In this document: piece after piece, positions 18,497-26,857 of the stretch | Layout of the letters: each line of letters opens with the position of its first letter | Numbering within the stretch: the first letter of the stretch is position 1 | Source: Halothiobacillus sp. 15-55-196 | GTDB lineage: Bacteria; Pseudomonadota; Gammaproteobacteria; Halothiobacillales; Halothiobacillaceae | Assembly (NCBI GenBank): GCA_002282715.1 | Contig: NCKC01000031.1 | Location: 18,618 to 56,810 of the forward strand | DNA length: 38,193 nt | Direction: 5' to 3' | The notes under the pieces: generated by a model | The model's input: the letters and a program-made list of their open reading frames with translations, nothing else | Database searches by the model: none | What the model was told of the DNA's origin: nothing | Program-made: the position numbers and the translations under genes

Positions 18497-18973
18497 TTAG
18501 CTTTGGCCGGCTTCCCGAATGGTCGCCAACACCGCCTCGGCATGGCCGGGCACCTTCACTTTGCGCCATACGGCATGAACATGTCCATCCGGGGAGATCA
18601 AAAAAGTACTGCGCTCGATCCCTTCGAAGGTTTTGCCGTACATTTTCTTCTCACGAATCACGTCAAACGCCCGCGAGACTGTTTGCTCCGTATCGGCAAT
18701 CAACGGGAATGTCAGCCCCTGCTTTGCACAGAATCGGGCATGACTCGCCTGATCATCATTCGACACACCAACAATCACGGCATTGACTTCATCGAATGAC
18801 GGCAGCAAACGCTGAAAATCCTGCGCCTCGGTCGTACAACCCGGTGTGTTGTCTCGAGGATAAAAATAAAGCACCAACCACTTGCCCGAATAGGTTGTTT
18901 CATTGATTTGATCACCTTCGGTCGTGGTGCCTGTAAATGAAGGCACCGCCGATCCTTTAATTGACTCTGACAT
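18497..18973 (-). CDS. bcp: Peroxiredoxin, BCP/PrxQ family
   Basis: The thiol peroxidase reduces hydrogen peroxide and organic hydroperoxides. The 158-residue product has the peroxidatic Cys at 46 in the motif NTPGCTTEAQDF. The resolving Cys found five residues later in E. coli BCP is replaced by Gln 51, so this is likely a one-Cys type or uses another partner; a further Cys occurs in RFCAKQG. ATG 18973 is chosen over an earlier in-frame ATG because GGAG lies 8 nt before it and it matches the family start. It follows gcvR by 34 nt, an arrangement also known in E. coli. Confidence 0.93.
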   Translation of the reverse strand: MSESIKGSAVPSFTGTTTEGDQINETTYSGKWLVLYFYPRDNTPGCTTEAQDFQRLLPSFDEVNAVIVGVSNDDQASHARFCAKQGLTFPLIADTEQTVSRAFDVIREKKMYGKTFEGIERSTFLISPDGHVHAVWRKVKVPGHAEAVLATIREAGQS

Positions 18974-19007
18974 TCTTCTACTCCGACTATCAATATAAAA
19001 ACACACC

Positions 19008-19541
19008 CTAGAAACTACGTTCCGGCTCAATTGCGGCATCAAGGTTCAGGTTATCGCAGAGATCAAAAAAATCCGACTTGAATTGCCCCAGATGGCAGCG
19101 CGCCGGGATATCGATCTGTGCCCGCATTTGAATCAACCGTTCGCTACTGCGGGCCGGACGATAGGTCCGCGTGGATAACTCCCGCATACCTACCTTCTGT
19201 TGAGCGAAAAAACGAGTGATGACCGCTGCGATATCGGCAGATGCCAGACCGATGGCGTCGACAACATAGGGAAGAACCGCCTCACGTTCGGCAATTTTTT
19301 GTTCATGGTGAATGTGCATATCAAGACCTGCCCGCTGCGCGAACTCGCGCAGGACCGACTCAGCTCGTGTGACTCGATCCCAGTTACCGGAAATACGCAG
19401 AGCCAACACCATGCGTTGTTCAAACGCCAACATATGGCTATCGAGGGCATGGCACTGCTGCTGTTGAATCAAGGCCAGAAGATCAGCCAGATGGGCAGTA
19501 CCCATCGGGCCGAACAGGTTTACGATCAACTGGGTTTGCAT
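19008..19541 (-). CDS. gcvR: GcvR-like ACT-domain regulator
   Basis: The 177-residue product appears to consist of two ACT-type domains. The first begins MQTQLIVNLFGPMGTAHLADLLALI and the second starts around residue 95 (YVVDAIGLASADIAAVITRFF). This is the layout of GcvR, which represses the glycine-cleavage operon by binding GcvA. Sequence similarity is moderate, and the name rests largely on length, ACT pattern and its conserved position before bcp. ATG 19541 is chosen because GAAGG lies just upstream and the preceding frame has no family match. No gcv operon is in the window. Confidence 0.75.
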   Translation of the reverse strand: MQTQLIVNLFGPMGTAHLADLLALIQQQQCHALDSHMLAFEQRMVLALRISGNWDRVTRAESVLREFAQRAGLDMHIHHEQKIAEREAVLPYVVDAIGLASADIAAVITRFFAQQKVGMRELSTRTYRPARSSERLIQMRAQIDIPARCHLGQFKSDFFDLCDNLNLDAAIEPERSF

Positions 19542-19784
19542 ATGGCCTTCGCGTGAATGTATCGATGGATTCGATTTTAGAGGATTTATCCCCGAACAGG
19601 GGACATAAAAACCGACCCAATTACACATCATGGGTGTAAAATCCCTGCGTAGAACTTTGTTTATTAGAAGTTCGCTATATTAAGCGTGTTTATTCTTGAT
19701 GAACTAAATCAGTTTGTCAGCGTTTACTAATGCAGTAACAATGAATAGGCTACATAGATAGAAACAAACAAATGGGGTGAGTCA

Positions 19785-20354
19785 ATGCGTAATCTCTTGA
19801 AAGCATCTGTACTGGGTGTGGCGATCATTTCTCTTTCGGGCTGCGGCTTTTTGTCGATCAAAGACAAACTCGATCCACAAGCTATGGACGTATACAGCGG
19901 CATGTATGACCGCTTTGTCAGCAGCGGCGGCGACTTGGGCGCTGCTACCGTATGGCGCATGGAAGTCGACAAAGGCCTCGGCCCTGACGACATCAAACAA
20001 AGTATCGAATCTGCTTCTGTCGGCACTGGCCTCAAAAACGTTGGTGAAATGCCATTGTCCAAACAATTGGAACTGGAAACGGGCAAAAAACAACGTTACC
20101 TGATGATTTATCAATACTGCAGCCCTTCCATTGCACGTCAGGCGGTTGATTTCAGTCCTTATTTTTCAGCCTACCTGCCTTGCCGTATCGCTGTCGTCGA
20201 AGACAACGAAGGCCGTTACTGGTTGTATGGTTTGAACATGGATATGTTCGTTCATGGCGGCAAGAATATGCCAGAGCCGTTCAAATCCAACGCGCAGCAC
20301 GTTCGTGATTCAATGTACAAAATGATGGAAGCGGGCGCGCACGGCGGCTTCTGA
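19785..20354 (+). CDS. DUF302-domain lipoprotein
   Basis: The 189-residue product has a lipoprotein signal ending in LSGC with Cys at 20. The C-terminal half resembles DUF302: IYQYCSPSIARQAVDFSP, then LPCRIAVVEDNEGRYWLYGLN. Two cysteines in that region are conserved in relatives I recall from sulfur-oxidising bacteria; the biochemical role is unknown. The ATG at 19785 has GGGGTGAG about 5 nt upstream, a strong ribosome site. It is a single-gene unit with a terminator 35 nt after the stop. The 243-nt leader to gcvR holds a partial palindrome (GAACTT 19652-19657 with AAGTTC 19668-19673) but no clear promoter. Confidence 0.7.
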   Translation: MRNLLKASVLGVAIISLSGCGFLSIKDKLDPQAMDVYSGMYDRFVSSGGDLGAATVWRMEVDKGLGPDDIKQSIESASVGTGLKNVGEMPLSKQLELETGKKQRYLMIYQYCSPSIARQAVDFSPYFSAYLPCRIAVVEDNEGRYWLYGLNMDMFVHGGKNMPEPFKSNAQHVRDSMYKMMEAGAHGGF

Positions 20355-20388
20355 TCCATCTCAGCTGGTGATCTCCACCGGCTAATGC

Positions 20389-20418
20389 AAAAAACCTCGG
20401 ATGCTTCCGGGGTTTTTT
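20389..20418 (+). terminator. Intrinsic terminator after DUF302 gene
   Basis: AAAAAACCTCGG, an ATGCTT loop and CCGGGGTTTTTT form a stem-loop with a T-run, 35 nt after the stop codon. Confidence 0.85.
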
Positions 20419-20468
20419 ATTGCCTGTCCTATTGGTCCGCGGTCGAAGGACCATCTAACCCGGGCAAT

Positions 20469-20504
20469 AAAAAACCACCCTGATGATAAAGGGTGGTTTT
20501 TTTT
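20469..20504. terminator. Bidirectional terminator between convergent genes
   Basis: AAAAAACCACCCT and AGGGTGGTTTTTTTT flank an 8-nt loop. The symmetrical A and T runs suit termination of both the DUF302 gene and the convergent LysR gene. Confidence 0.9.
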
Positions 20505-20564
20505 GTTAATGGTTGCTTAAAAATCATCACATAAGCGGTGTCACCCCGACCAGAATTAATCAGG

Positions 20565-21503
20565 TCAAGTAGCGTTTTTCGCTTGAATACTTTCCAGATC
20601 ATGCATTGGAGAACTGTTGCTACAATAATCGCGAGAGAATTCCAGAAGATCCTCCATCGCGGGCAGACGGAACTTGTGCCGTTGACGGACAAAAGAAAAA
20701 TCACGGAACAAACGGGGGTTTAGTGGCACTGCTTTGAGCAGCCCGAGCTTGAGTTCTTTGGTAATGCCGGAAGCAGACATGATGGACAATCCCATACCCG
20801 CTTGAACTGCGCCCTTGATCGCTTCGGGGCTCCCAAGCTCCATGCACACATCCCAACCATCTGAATAACCGTGCTCGATCAAATAGTTCAGCACCATTTC
20901 ACGCGTGCCGGAGCCTTCCTCGCGGCAGATGAAGTCTTGTGACATTAGCTGATCAAGGGAAACAGAATCCAAATCGGCCAATTCATGATCAGGCGGTAAA
21001 ATGACGACCAACTCATCCCGGCGGCAGGTTTCGACCAACAGATTCTTGTTTCCAACCGTTCCCTCCACAATCGCCAAGTCAACAACATTGTGTTCAACCA
21101 TGGATACGATTGCTTCGGTATTACCTACTTTCAAGCGGACGGCAAGATCCCGATGTTTCAAACGGAACTTACCGAGCAGCGCTGGCAACATGTTTTCGGC
21201 AATGGTCGTACTCGCGCCGATGTTGAGTGAACCGCCAACCTCGCCCGTCATCTCTTTAACACGTCGATCCATCTCATCATAGAGCTCGAACATGCGTTCA
21301 GAAATTTCGTACACCACATGACCCACGTCCGTCAGCGTCACACGGTTATGGGTTCGGTCAAACAGGCGGGTATCAAAATGCTCCTCTAACTGACGAACCT
21401 GAAACGTGACTGCTGGCTGGGTCATGTGCAAGGCCTCGGCCGCCTTGGTAAAACTCAACAAGCGCGCGACGGTGTTAAACACCTTAAGACGTCGATCTGC
21501 CAT
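20565..21503 (-). CDS. LysR-family transcriptional regulator
   Basis: The 312-residue protein has an N-terminal winged helix-turn-helix (residues ~1-60, VARLLSFTKAAEALHMTQPAVTFQVRQLEEHF) and a periplasmic-binding-like effector domain (~90-295) containing EEGSGTREMVLNYL. The GSGTRE segment is seen in CysB/CbbR-like members, but the target cannot be named from sequence. ATG 21503 has AAGGTGAG about 9 nt upstream. It is divergent from the DUF4124 gene, with 250 nt between them, so that interval may carry its site. An in-frame head shorter than CysB argues against that identity. Confidence 0.9.
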   Translation of the reverse strand: MADRRLKVFNTVARLLSFTKAAEALHMTQPAVTFQVRQLEEHFDTRLFDRTHNRVTLTDVGHVVYEISERMFELYDEMDRRVKEMTGEVGGSLNIGASTTIAENMLPALLGKFRLKHRDLAVRLKVGNTEAIVSMVEHNVVDLAIVEGTVGNKNLLVETCRRDELVVILPPDHELADLDSVSLDQLMSQDFICREEGSGTREMVLNYLIEHGYSDGWDVCMELGSPEAIKGAVQAGMGLSIMSASGITKELKLGLLKAVPLNPRLFRDFSFVRQRHKFRLPAMEDLLEFSRDYCSNSSPMHDLESIQAKNAT

Positions 21504-21692
21504 GAAGAAAACTCACCTTCGTGTTGTGAATCCAGATAGTGTATCAAGCCCATTTATCATTTGCGACATTACTGCGCGAAACTAAGCATTTTTCTGCATA
21601 TTGTTCATCGACACACCCAAGGCGGCAGACGAAAAAGCACAAACCCGTCTTTTCGATGATTCATCCGACGGTTCCATCAATACTCGGAGCAG

Positions 21693-21720
21693 TTGAACAA
21701 TTGGTTCAAAACGTTATGCT
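21693..21720 (+). promoter_or_regulatory. Promoter with overlapping palindrome before DUF4124 gene
   Basis: TTGAAC (21693-21698), 16 nt, then TATGCT (21715-21720) resemble a sigma-70 promoter. The -35 box is one arm of the palindrome TTGAAC-AATTG-GTTCAA (21693-21709), so a bound regulator would block it. Confidence 0.45.
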
Positions 21721-21753
21721 ACCCCTCTCACAACATCAAAGGGACGCGATATT

Positions 21754-22221
21754 ATGCGAGGCTCAAGGAAAATAGCATTGATTGCATTAACAGCCGCGGC
21801 GACAGTCATGTTTTCCGCAGCCAGTCTGGCTGATGGCTCTACCCAGATATATAAATGGGTCGACAAAAACGGCGAAACGCATTTCAGCCAACTCCCACCG
21901 AAACAGGGCGAAGCCCAGATCGTCAACCCGGACTACGCCACCTCCGGCAACAATGAGGATACTCAGGCCGCACCTGCTGAAAAATCCGGGGATAAAAACA
22001 AGAAACCCTTGACACCAGACCAGCCCGTTTTGGCAATTAATAAAAAAGAAGCGGCAAAGGCCTGCGAAGCAGCAAACGCTCAAATCAAAATGCTGCAGGA
22101 TACACAAAACCAACTGATGACTCAGGATGCTGACGGCAAATACCGGCCACTAACATCAGAAGAAATCGCAACCCGTCTGAAACAGGCGCAGGATGTGGCC
22201 AACAAGGCCTGTGTCAAATAA
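21754..22221 (+). CDS. Secreted DUF4124-domain protein
   Basis: The 155-residue product has a signal peptide, probably cut after ASLA near residue 26. A DUF4124 segment follows (IYKWVDKNGETHFSQLPP, ~31-48). The rest is a Lys/Ala-rich, probably helical tail that includes two cysteines. DUF4124 proteins are common periplasmic proteins of unknown function in proteobacteria. The ATG at 21754 has AAGGGA about 10 nt before it. It appears monocistronic, with its own promoter and a small terminator. Confidence 0.8.
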   Translation: MRGSRKIALIALTAAATVMFSAASLADGSTQIYKWVDKNGETHFSQLPPKQGEAQIVNPDYATSGNNEDTQAAPAEKSGDKNKKPLTPDQPVLAINKKEAAKACEAANAQIKMLQDTQNQLMTQDADGKYRPLTSEEIATRLKQAQDVANKACVK

Positions 22222-22229
22222 TATCTCTG

Positions 22230-22250
22230 CGGCTCTTCCGGGCCGTTTTC
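22230..22250 (+). terminator. Intrinsic terminator after DUF4124 gene
   Basis: CGGCTC-TTCC-GGGCCG, a 6-bp stem including one G-T pair, is followed by TTTTC, 8 nt after the stop codon. Confidence 0.6.
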
Positions 22251-22383
22251 CTTCCAATCTCAAGGCTGTTCAAAAACAGAGATAATTAGGCAAACGCTCA
22301 TAAGCCCACAGGCGTGGGCTATCCAGACGCAATCCCCCGGCAATATTCGGCAAATCATGTCAAAATACTGTGTTTACAACCTA

Positions 22384-22621
22384 AGGAACCTCTGATTGAA
22401 TCCCTCGTGCTACGCGAAGCTGGCGAAGCGCGCCGAGTTGCTGATCCAAAAGCCGCAAAACGAGGCAGAGGCCGCAGGTCGTAGTTTACGCTACGATGCC
22501 AAGGCCGATAACGAAGTGTTGCGGCTTTTGCGGAGCTGGCGCAAGCCCGTTTCGCGCCGCGCCTTGCGACTCATCCCTCAAAAGCCCGTCTCGGCCACGA
22601 AGGATTCAATCAGAGGTTCCC
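22384..22621 (+). repeat. Family 1 MITE-like repeat, copy C
   Basis: The left end AAGGAACCTCTGATTGAATCC and the right end GGATTCAATCAGAGGTTCC form a near-perfect 19-bp inverted repeat. TA flanks both sides (22382-22383 and 22622-22623). Its first ~140 nt match copy B, and the segment GCGGAGCTGGCGCAAGCCCG and right end also match, but the ~60-nt middle insert of copy B is missing. A frame is open across the whole element, without a recognised product. It ends 74 nt before the proS start. Confidence 0.9.
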
Positions 22622-22695
22622 TAAATAACGCCGTAGTCTCTCACACCCGATAGGCGCAAGCGGCACGCCCCCGAATCTTTTGAGACCAAGCCCAT

Positions 22696-24389
22696 ATGCG
22701 CAGTTCGCAATTCACGCTAAACACCCTGAAAGAAACACCGACCGAAGCAGAGATCGTCAGCCATCAATTGATGCTGCGTGCTGGCATGATCCGGCGATTG
22801 TCTTCGGGTTTATACACCTGGAGCCCGCTTGGGCTGCGTGTCTTGCGCAAAGTGGAAGCGGTCGTTCGCGAGGAAATGGAGCGCATTGGCGCGCTGGAAC
22901 TGCTGATGCCCGCCATTTGTGGCAGGAATCCGGCCGCTGGCAGAAATACGGCCCGGAATTGCTGCGCGTCAAAGATCGCCATGATCGCGAGTTCTGCGTC
23001 GGCCCCACGCACGAAGAAGTCATCACCGATTACGCCCGTCGGGAGCTCAAAAGCTACCGCCAGTTGCCGATCTGCTACTATCAGATCCAAACCAAATTCC
23101 GCGATGAGATTCGTCCGCGTTTTGGCGTGATGCGCGCCCGCGAGTTCATCATGAAAGATGCCTACTCCTTCCATGCCGATGTCGAATCGCTCAAGGCCAC
23201 CTATCAAGCCATGTATGACGCCTATTCGCGCATTTTCACCCGATTGGGGCTGAAATTTCGCGCGGTGGAAGCCGACACCGGCTCGATTGGCGGCAATGGC
23301 TCGCATGAATTTCATGTGCTGGCCGATTCCGGCGAGGACGCGATTGCCTACGCCACCCAAGGCGATTACGCGGCGAATGTCGAAATGGCGCCCACCTTCC
23401 CCGCTAAATCGGGCCGCGCCCCGGCCACGGCCAGCTTGATGCGTGTCGCCACACCCGGCGCCAAAACCATCGACGAAGTGGCCGCCTTCTTGGGCGTACC
23501 CAGCAACCGGATTCTCAAAACCCTGCTCGTGCGTGGGCGGGAAACGCCTGTCGTCGCCGTTGTGCTGCGCGGCGACCACGAATTGAACGACATCAAGGCA
23601 GCCAAACATCCGCTGATCGCCGATCCGTTTGAGTTTATCCCGCCAGCGGAAGCGTTTACCCATACGGGGGCGAATGTCGGCTCCATCGGCCCGATCGATT
23701 TGAACATGCCCGTCATCGCCGACTTTGCGGCGGCTGACTGCGCGGATTTTGTCTGCGGCGCCAACGAAGATGGCTGGCATCTGACCGGCGTGAACTGGGG
23801 ACGCGACTTGCCCGAGCCGCAAACCGCCGACTTGCGCAATGCCGTCGAAGGCGATCCGGCACCCGATGGTCAGAGCGTTCTTGCCATAGCCCGAGGCATC
23901 GAAGTCGGTCATGTATTCCAGTTGGGCACCACCTACAGCGAGAAAATGCACTGCGAATTCCTGGACGAAGCGGGCAAACCCGCCACCGCCATCATGGGCT
24001 GCTATGGCATTGGTGTTTCCCGCATCGTGGCTGCCGCCATCGAGCAAAATCACGATGAAAACGGCATTGTCTGGCCGGTGCCGCTCGCGCCATTCGCCAT
24101 TGCCATCATCCCCATCAACGGCCACCGCGCGCCCGCAGTTCAAGCCGAAGCCGAGCGGCTGGAAGCCGAACTCACCACCCAAGGCTTCAGCGTACTGCTC
24201 GACGATCGCGGCCTGCGCCCCGGTGTTGCGTTTGCCGACATGGAACTCATCGGCATCCCCTTACGCATCGTGGTGAGCGAGCGCGGGCTGGCCGCGGGTG
24301 AATTTGAGATCCGCCTGCGATGGGAAAGTGAGAACAAGAGCATCGCCGCCGACCAGGTGCTCGACTGGGTCAGCCAGAACTTGAAATAA
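22696..24389 (+). pseudogene. proS: Prolyl-tRNA synthetase with broken reading frame
   Basis: ProS charges tRNA-Pro. The frame starting at ATG 22696 gives a standard bacterial ProS N-terminus ([21 protein letters not shown]) and ends its match at MPA (codon ending 22914). The rest continues in another frame from 22917 ([17 protein letters not shown]). It includes motif 2 ([17 protein letters not shown]), a YbaK-like editing insertion around [22 protein letters not shown], and motif 3 ([11 protein letters not shown]). E. coli has five residues (VQPAD) between the two parts; here there are only two bases, so about 13 nt are missing. The remainder is intact and undegraded. It is either a recent lesion, with another proS elsewhere, or an assembly error. 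Confidence 0.9.
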
Positions 24390-24407
24390 AAGGCGTCGTT
24401 CCAACCC

Positions 24408-24430
24408 CCGTTGCTGCAACGAAGCAACGG
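24408..24430. terminator. Hairpin between convergent proS and legF
   Basis: CCGTTGCT, a GCAACGA loop and AGCAACGG form a perfect 8-bp stem in the 81-nt convergent gap. It lacks a T-run, so it is a weak candidate for termination of either gene. Confidence 0.4.
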
Positions 24431-24470
24431 AGCGGGCAGCGAGCGGAGGCGAAAGGAACCGACCTCCCCC

Positions 24471-25157
24471 TCAGTGGTTTTCCAGCAGACACTCAGCCAG
24501 TTGAAAATCGAACAGGGTATCGATGTCGACCGAGCGCGCGGGCGGCATGACATAGGCCACGGTTTCTTCGGTCAGAAAACTGAGCGACATTCTTAGCCAT
24601 TCGGTTTTCGCCACATAAACCGCGCCATTCAGGGCGTACAAATCAGGCAAATCCTGTCGCCTTACCGGCCGTTGTTCGGCAGGAAGAAACGAACGCATAC
24701 GGCACTCTGCGCCGACCTCAAACATCCACCACGGGCTGGCGGGCGCTTCGCAAACACTGACACAGGCTGGCGCATTCGTTTTCAGGCATTGCTCGATCGC
24801 CGCATCGATATCCGCGGCCAGCCGTAAAGGGGATGTGGGTTGAAGCAGGACAACCCACTCAAACCCGGCAAGCTGATCGAGTGCGTGCAGCACGACATCC
24901 ATGCCCGGCGTGGCATCGCCCGCCAATGACGCGGGGCGTCGAAAGGGCGTTTCCGCCCCTTGATCGCGGGCGACGGCCAGAATTTCCTCATCGTCCGAGG
25001 AAACCACAATCCGCGAAACATAACGGCTGGCGCGCGCGGCCTCGATGCTCCAACCGATCAACGGCTTGCCCTTCAACGGACGAATATTCTTGCCGGGCAA
25101 GCCCTTGCTCCCGCCCCGCGCGGGAATGAGCGCCAACACCGATCCGATGTCAGACAC
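24471..25157 (-). CDS. legF: CMP-legionaminic acid synthase (acylneuraminate cytidylyltransferase)
   Basis: This enzyme activates a nonulosonic acid with CTP to give the CMP-sugar. The 228-residue product starts with the family signature ALIPARGGSKGLPGKNI (residues ~9-25). It has the core GDATPGMDVVLHAL and LLQPTSPLR, and ends SVDIDTLFDFQLAE, all typical of NeuA/LegF/PseF proteins. Legionaminic rather than neuraminic or pseudaminic acid is inferred from the cassette (LegB/C/G plus a PtmE-like protein), not from this sequence alone. The GTG at 25157 overlaps the stop of the preceding gene by 8 nt. It is the last gene of the seven-gene run. Confidence 0.88.
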   Translation of the reverse strand: MSDIGSVLALIPARGGSKGLPGKNIRPLKGKPLIGWSIEAARASRYVSRIVVSSDDEEILAVARDQGAETPFRRPASLAGDATPGMDVVLHALDQLAGFEWVVLLQPTSPLRLAADIDAAIEQCLKTNAPACVSVCEAPASPWWMFEVGAECRMRSFLPAEQRPVRRQDLPDLYALNGAVYVAKTEWLRMSLSFLTEETVAYVMPPARSVDIDTLFDFQLAECLLENH

Positions 25158-26211
25158 GCTGCAACACCGATGCCGCGTCGTTCTGTGCCAGTTCGAAGTC
25201 ATTCATCCGACCGATATCCAGCCAGTATTCATGCACCGGGAACATCCGCACGGAACGTCCGGCGGTGATCTCGGATTTCAGCAGATCCGGCATATCGACC
25301 CGCGTATCGGCGGCCATCGAATGCACCACCTGTGGCGCGAGCACATAAATCCCCGCGCTCACAAAGAAGTGCTGCGTGGGTTTTTCGGTGATGTTGGTGA
25401 TGCGCTGATCTTCATGCTCGATGACGCCGTACGGCACCTGAAAATCATATTGACGGGTACAAACCGTCGCGGCGGGCGTGTGGCGATCATGATCCTGCAA
25501 CAGCGCCTCGTAATTTACGCGGGTCATGATGTCGCCATTAACGACGATGATCGGGCGCTGTACGGCATCGCGCGGTAACAACCCAAGGCACCCCGCCGTG
25601 CCCAGCGGCGTGTCTTCGTGGATGTATTGAATCGACACCCCGAAGCGGCTGCCGTCCTTGAAATGCTCGATCACCTGCTCGCGCAGGTAATGCACCGAGA
25701 TGTAAAAACGATAGAAGCCGTAGTCGATCAAATCCTGCAGGATGTGCTCCAGCATCGGTTTGCCGCCCACCTTCAGCATCGGCTTGGGGCAGGAATCCGT
25801 CAAGGGACGCAGCCGAGTGCCAAAACCGCCCGCCATCAGAAACACCGGGTTTTCCAGCCGCGGCCGTTTCATCAAATCGCTCATGGTTTCAAGCCCGACC
25901 AACTTGCCGTCACGATCGACGATCGGCACCTGCAACACCTGAGCGCTACCGAGAAGCTGCAGCGCCTCGGCGCGACTATATCCCACCGCCAAACTCCGCG
26001 GCTTGGCGTTCATGACCTCCGAAACGGGCGCCTCCAACGGCAGATGCCGCAAGATACCGCGGCGGATATCGCCGTCGGTCACCGTGCCGATGAGTCGCCC
26101 GTCATCATCCACCACCAAGGCGATTTGCTTGGCACCTTGGTCGATCACTTCGATCGCCCGACGCAGCGAGTCCGACACACGCAACCGGATTTTTTGCCAT
26201 TGCTCGCTCAC
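25150..26211 (-). CDS. ptmE: Glucosamine-1-phosphate guanylyltransferase-like protein, CBS + nucleotidyltransferase
   Basis: The 353-residue product has two CBS repeats at ~8-115 (including VVDDDGRLIGTVTDGDIRRGI and VPIVDRDGKLVGLETMSDLM). A sugar-phosphate nucleotidyltransferase domain follows from ~122 (FLMAGGFGTRLRPLTDSCPKPML). In Campylobacter jejuni a protein of this architecture, PtmE, makes GDP-glucosamine for the GDP-linked legionaminic pathway; the CBS pair probably senses an adenine nucleotide. The assignment rests on architecture and neighbours; mannose-1-phosphate guanylyltransferase is the main alternative. The GTG at 26211 has AAGGAG upstream and starts one base after the previous stop. 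Confidence 0.82.
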   Translation of the reverse strand: MSEQWQKIRLRVSDSLRRAIEVIDQGAKQIALVVDDDGRLIGTVTDGDIRRGILRHLPLEAPVSEVMNAKPRSLAVGYSRAEALQLLGSAQVLQVPIVDRDGKLVGLETMSDLMKRPRLENPVFLMAGGFGTRLRPLTDSCPKPMLKVGGKPMLEHILQDLIDYGFYRFYISVHYLREQVIEHFKDGSRFGVSIQYIHEDTPLGTAGCLGLLPRDAVQRPIIVVNGDIMTRVNYEALLQDHDRHTPAATVCTRQYDFQVPYGVIEHEDQRITNITEKPTQHFFVSAGIYVLAPQVVHSMAADTRVDMPDLLKSEITAGRSVRMFPVHEYWLDIGRMNDFELAQNDAASVLQRV

Positions 26212-26212
26212 T

Positions 26213-26857
26213 CTACTTCTCCTTGATTCCTTGATGCGGGCGTCCCGGAATGAAACGGGTGTCTGCAGGCAGGGATCGAAGCACCGTCGCCCCGGCGCCT
26301 ACCTCAGTCCGCGAGCCGATTTCCACGCCCTGGATGACCGTGGCACCCGCGCCGACAAACACACTTTCACCTGTCGTCACCCCGCCGCAGAGCACGGCAC
26401 CGGGCGCGACATGACTATGGGCACCAAGATCACAATGATGATCGACAGAAGCCCGTGTGTTGATCAGCGCGTTATCACCGATCACCGCCTCGGCCTGCAC
26501 CACCACACCGGCCAGTATCTGCACGCCCTGCCCCAAGCGCACACTGCGTGCCACCACGGCCGAAGGATGGATCAGGGTAGGTACATCCAGCCCTTTGGTC
26601 ATGAGAGTAGTAAAAAGCTTCGACCGTAAACAGCCCTGATTCGGCATCAAGCCGACGCCCAGCGCGTAAACATAATCCGCAGCAGCCGGTTGATCCAGAA
26701 AATCATCATTACCCAACACGGGCAGACCCTGCCAATGGCTGCCCGCCGAGCATTCAGGCGTCAGTACGCCCGCAACCTCGTGTCCCAGGCACTCGATCAG
26801 ATCGCGGATCACCGTCGCATGCCCGCCCGCACCCAGAATGATGAAGGGTTTAGTCAA
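26213..26857 (-). CDS. NeuD/PglD-family acetyltransferase, probable LegH
   Basis: The 214-residue protein has a nucleotide-sugar-binding N-terminal fold (FIILGAGGHATVIRDLI) and a C-terminal left-handed beta-helix of hexapeptide repeats (~95-200, e.g. VIGDNALINTRASVDHHCDLG). The conserved catalytic His is in SVDHHCDLG. The family acetylates amino-sugars or sialic acids. In this cassette it fits the LegH step, N-acetylation of the 4-amino sugar before epimerisation, but an O-acetyltransferase (NeuD) role cannot be excluded. The TTG start at 26857 overlaps the legI stop; GGGAG lies 8 nt upstream. This is a rare start codon but the only one giving the conserved N-terminus. Confidence 0.75.
   Translation of the reverse strand: MTKPFIILGAGGHATVIRDLIECLGHEVAGVLTPECSAGSHWQGLPVLGNDDFLDQPAAADYVYALGVGLMPNQGCLRSKLFTTLMTKGLDVPTLIHPSAVVARSVRLGQGVQILAGVVVQAEAVIGDNALINTRASVDHHCDLGAHSHVAPGAVLCGGVTTGESVFVGAGATVIQGVEIGSRTEVGAGATVLRSLPADTRFIPGRPHQGIKEK

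Noticed and set aside
22396..22653. 85-codon frame across family 1 copy C
   Set aside because: The shared stretch with copy B is explained by DNA identity. Copy B ends early and copy A has a stop at its 21-nt deletion, so there is no evidence for selection on protein.
22764..24182. Long minus-strand frame opposite proS
   Set aside because: Mirrors conserved ProS sequence; no recognisable product.
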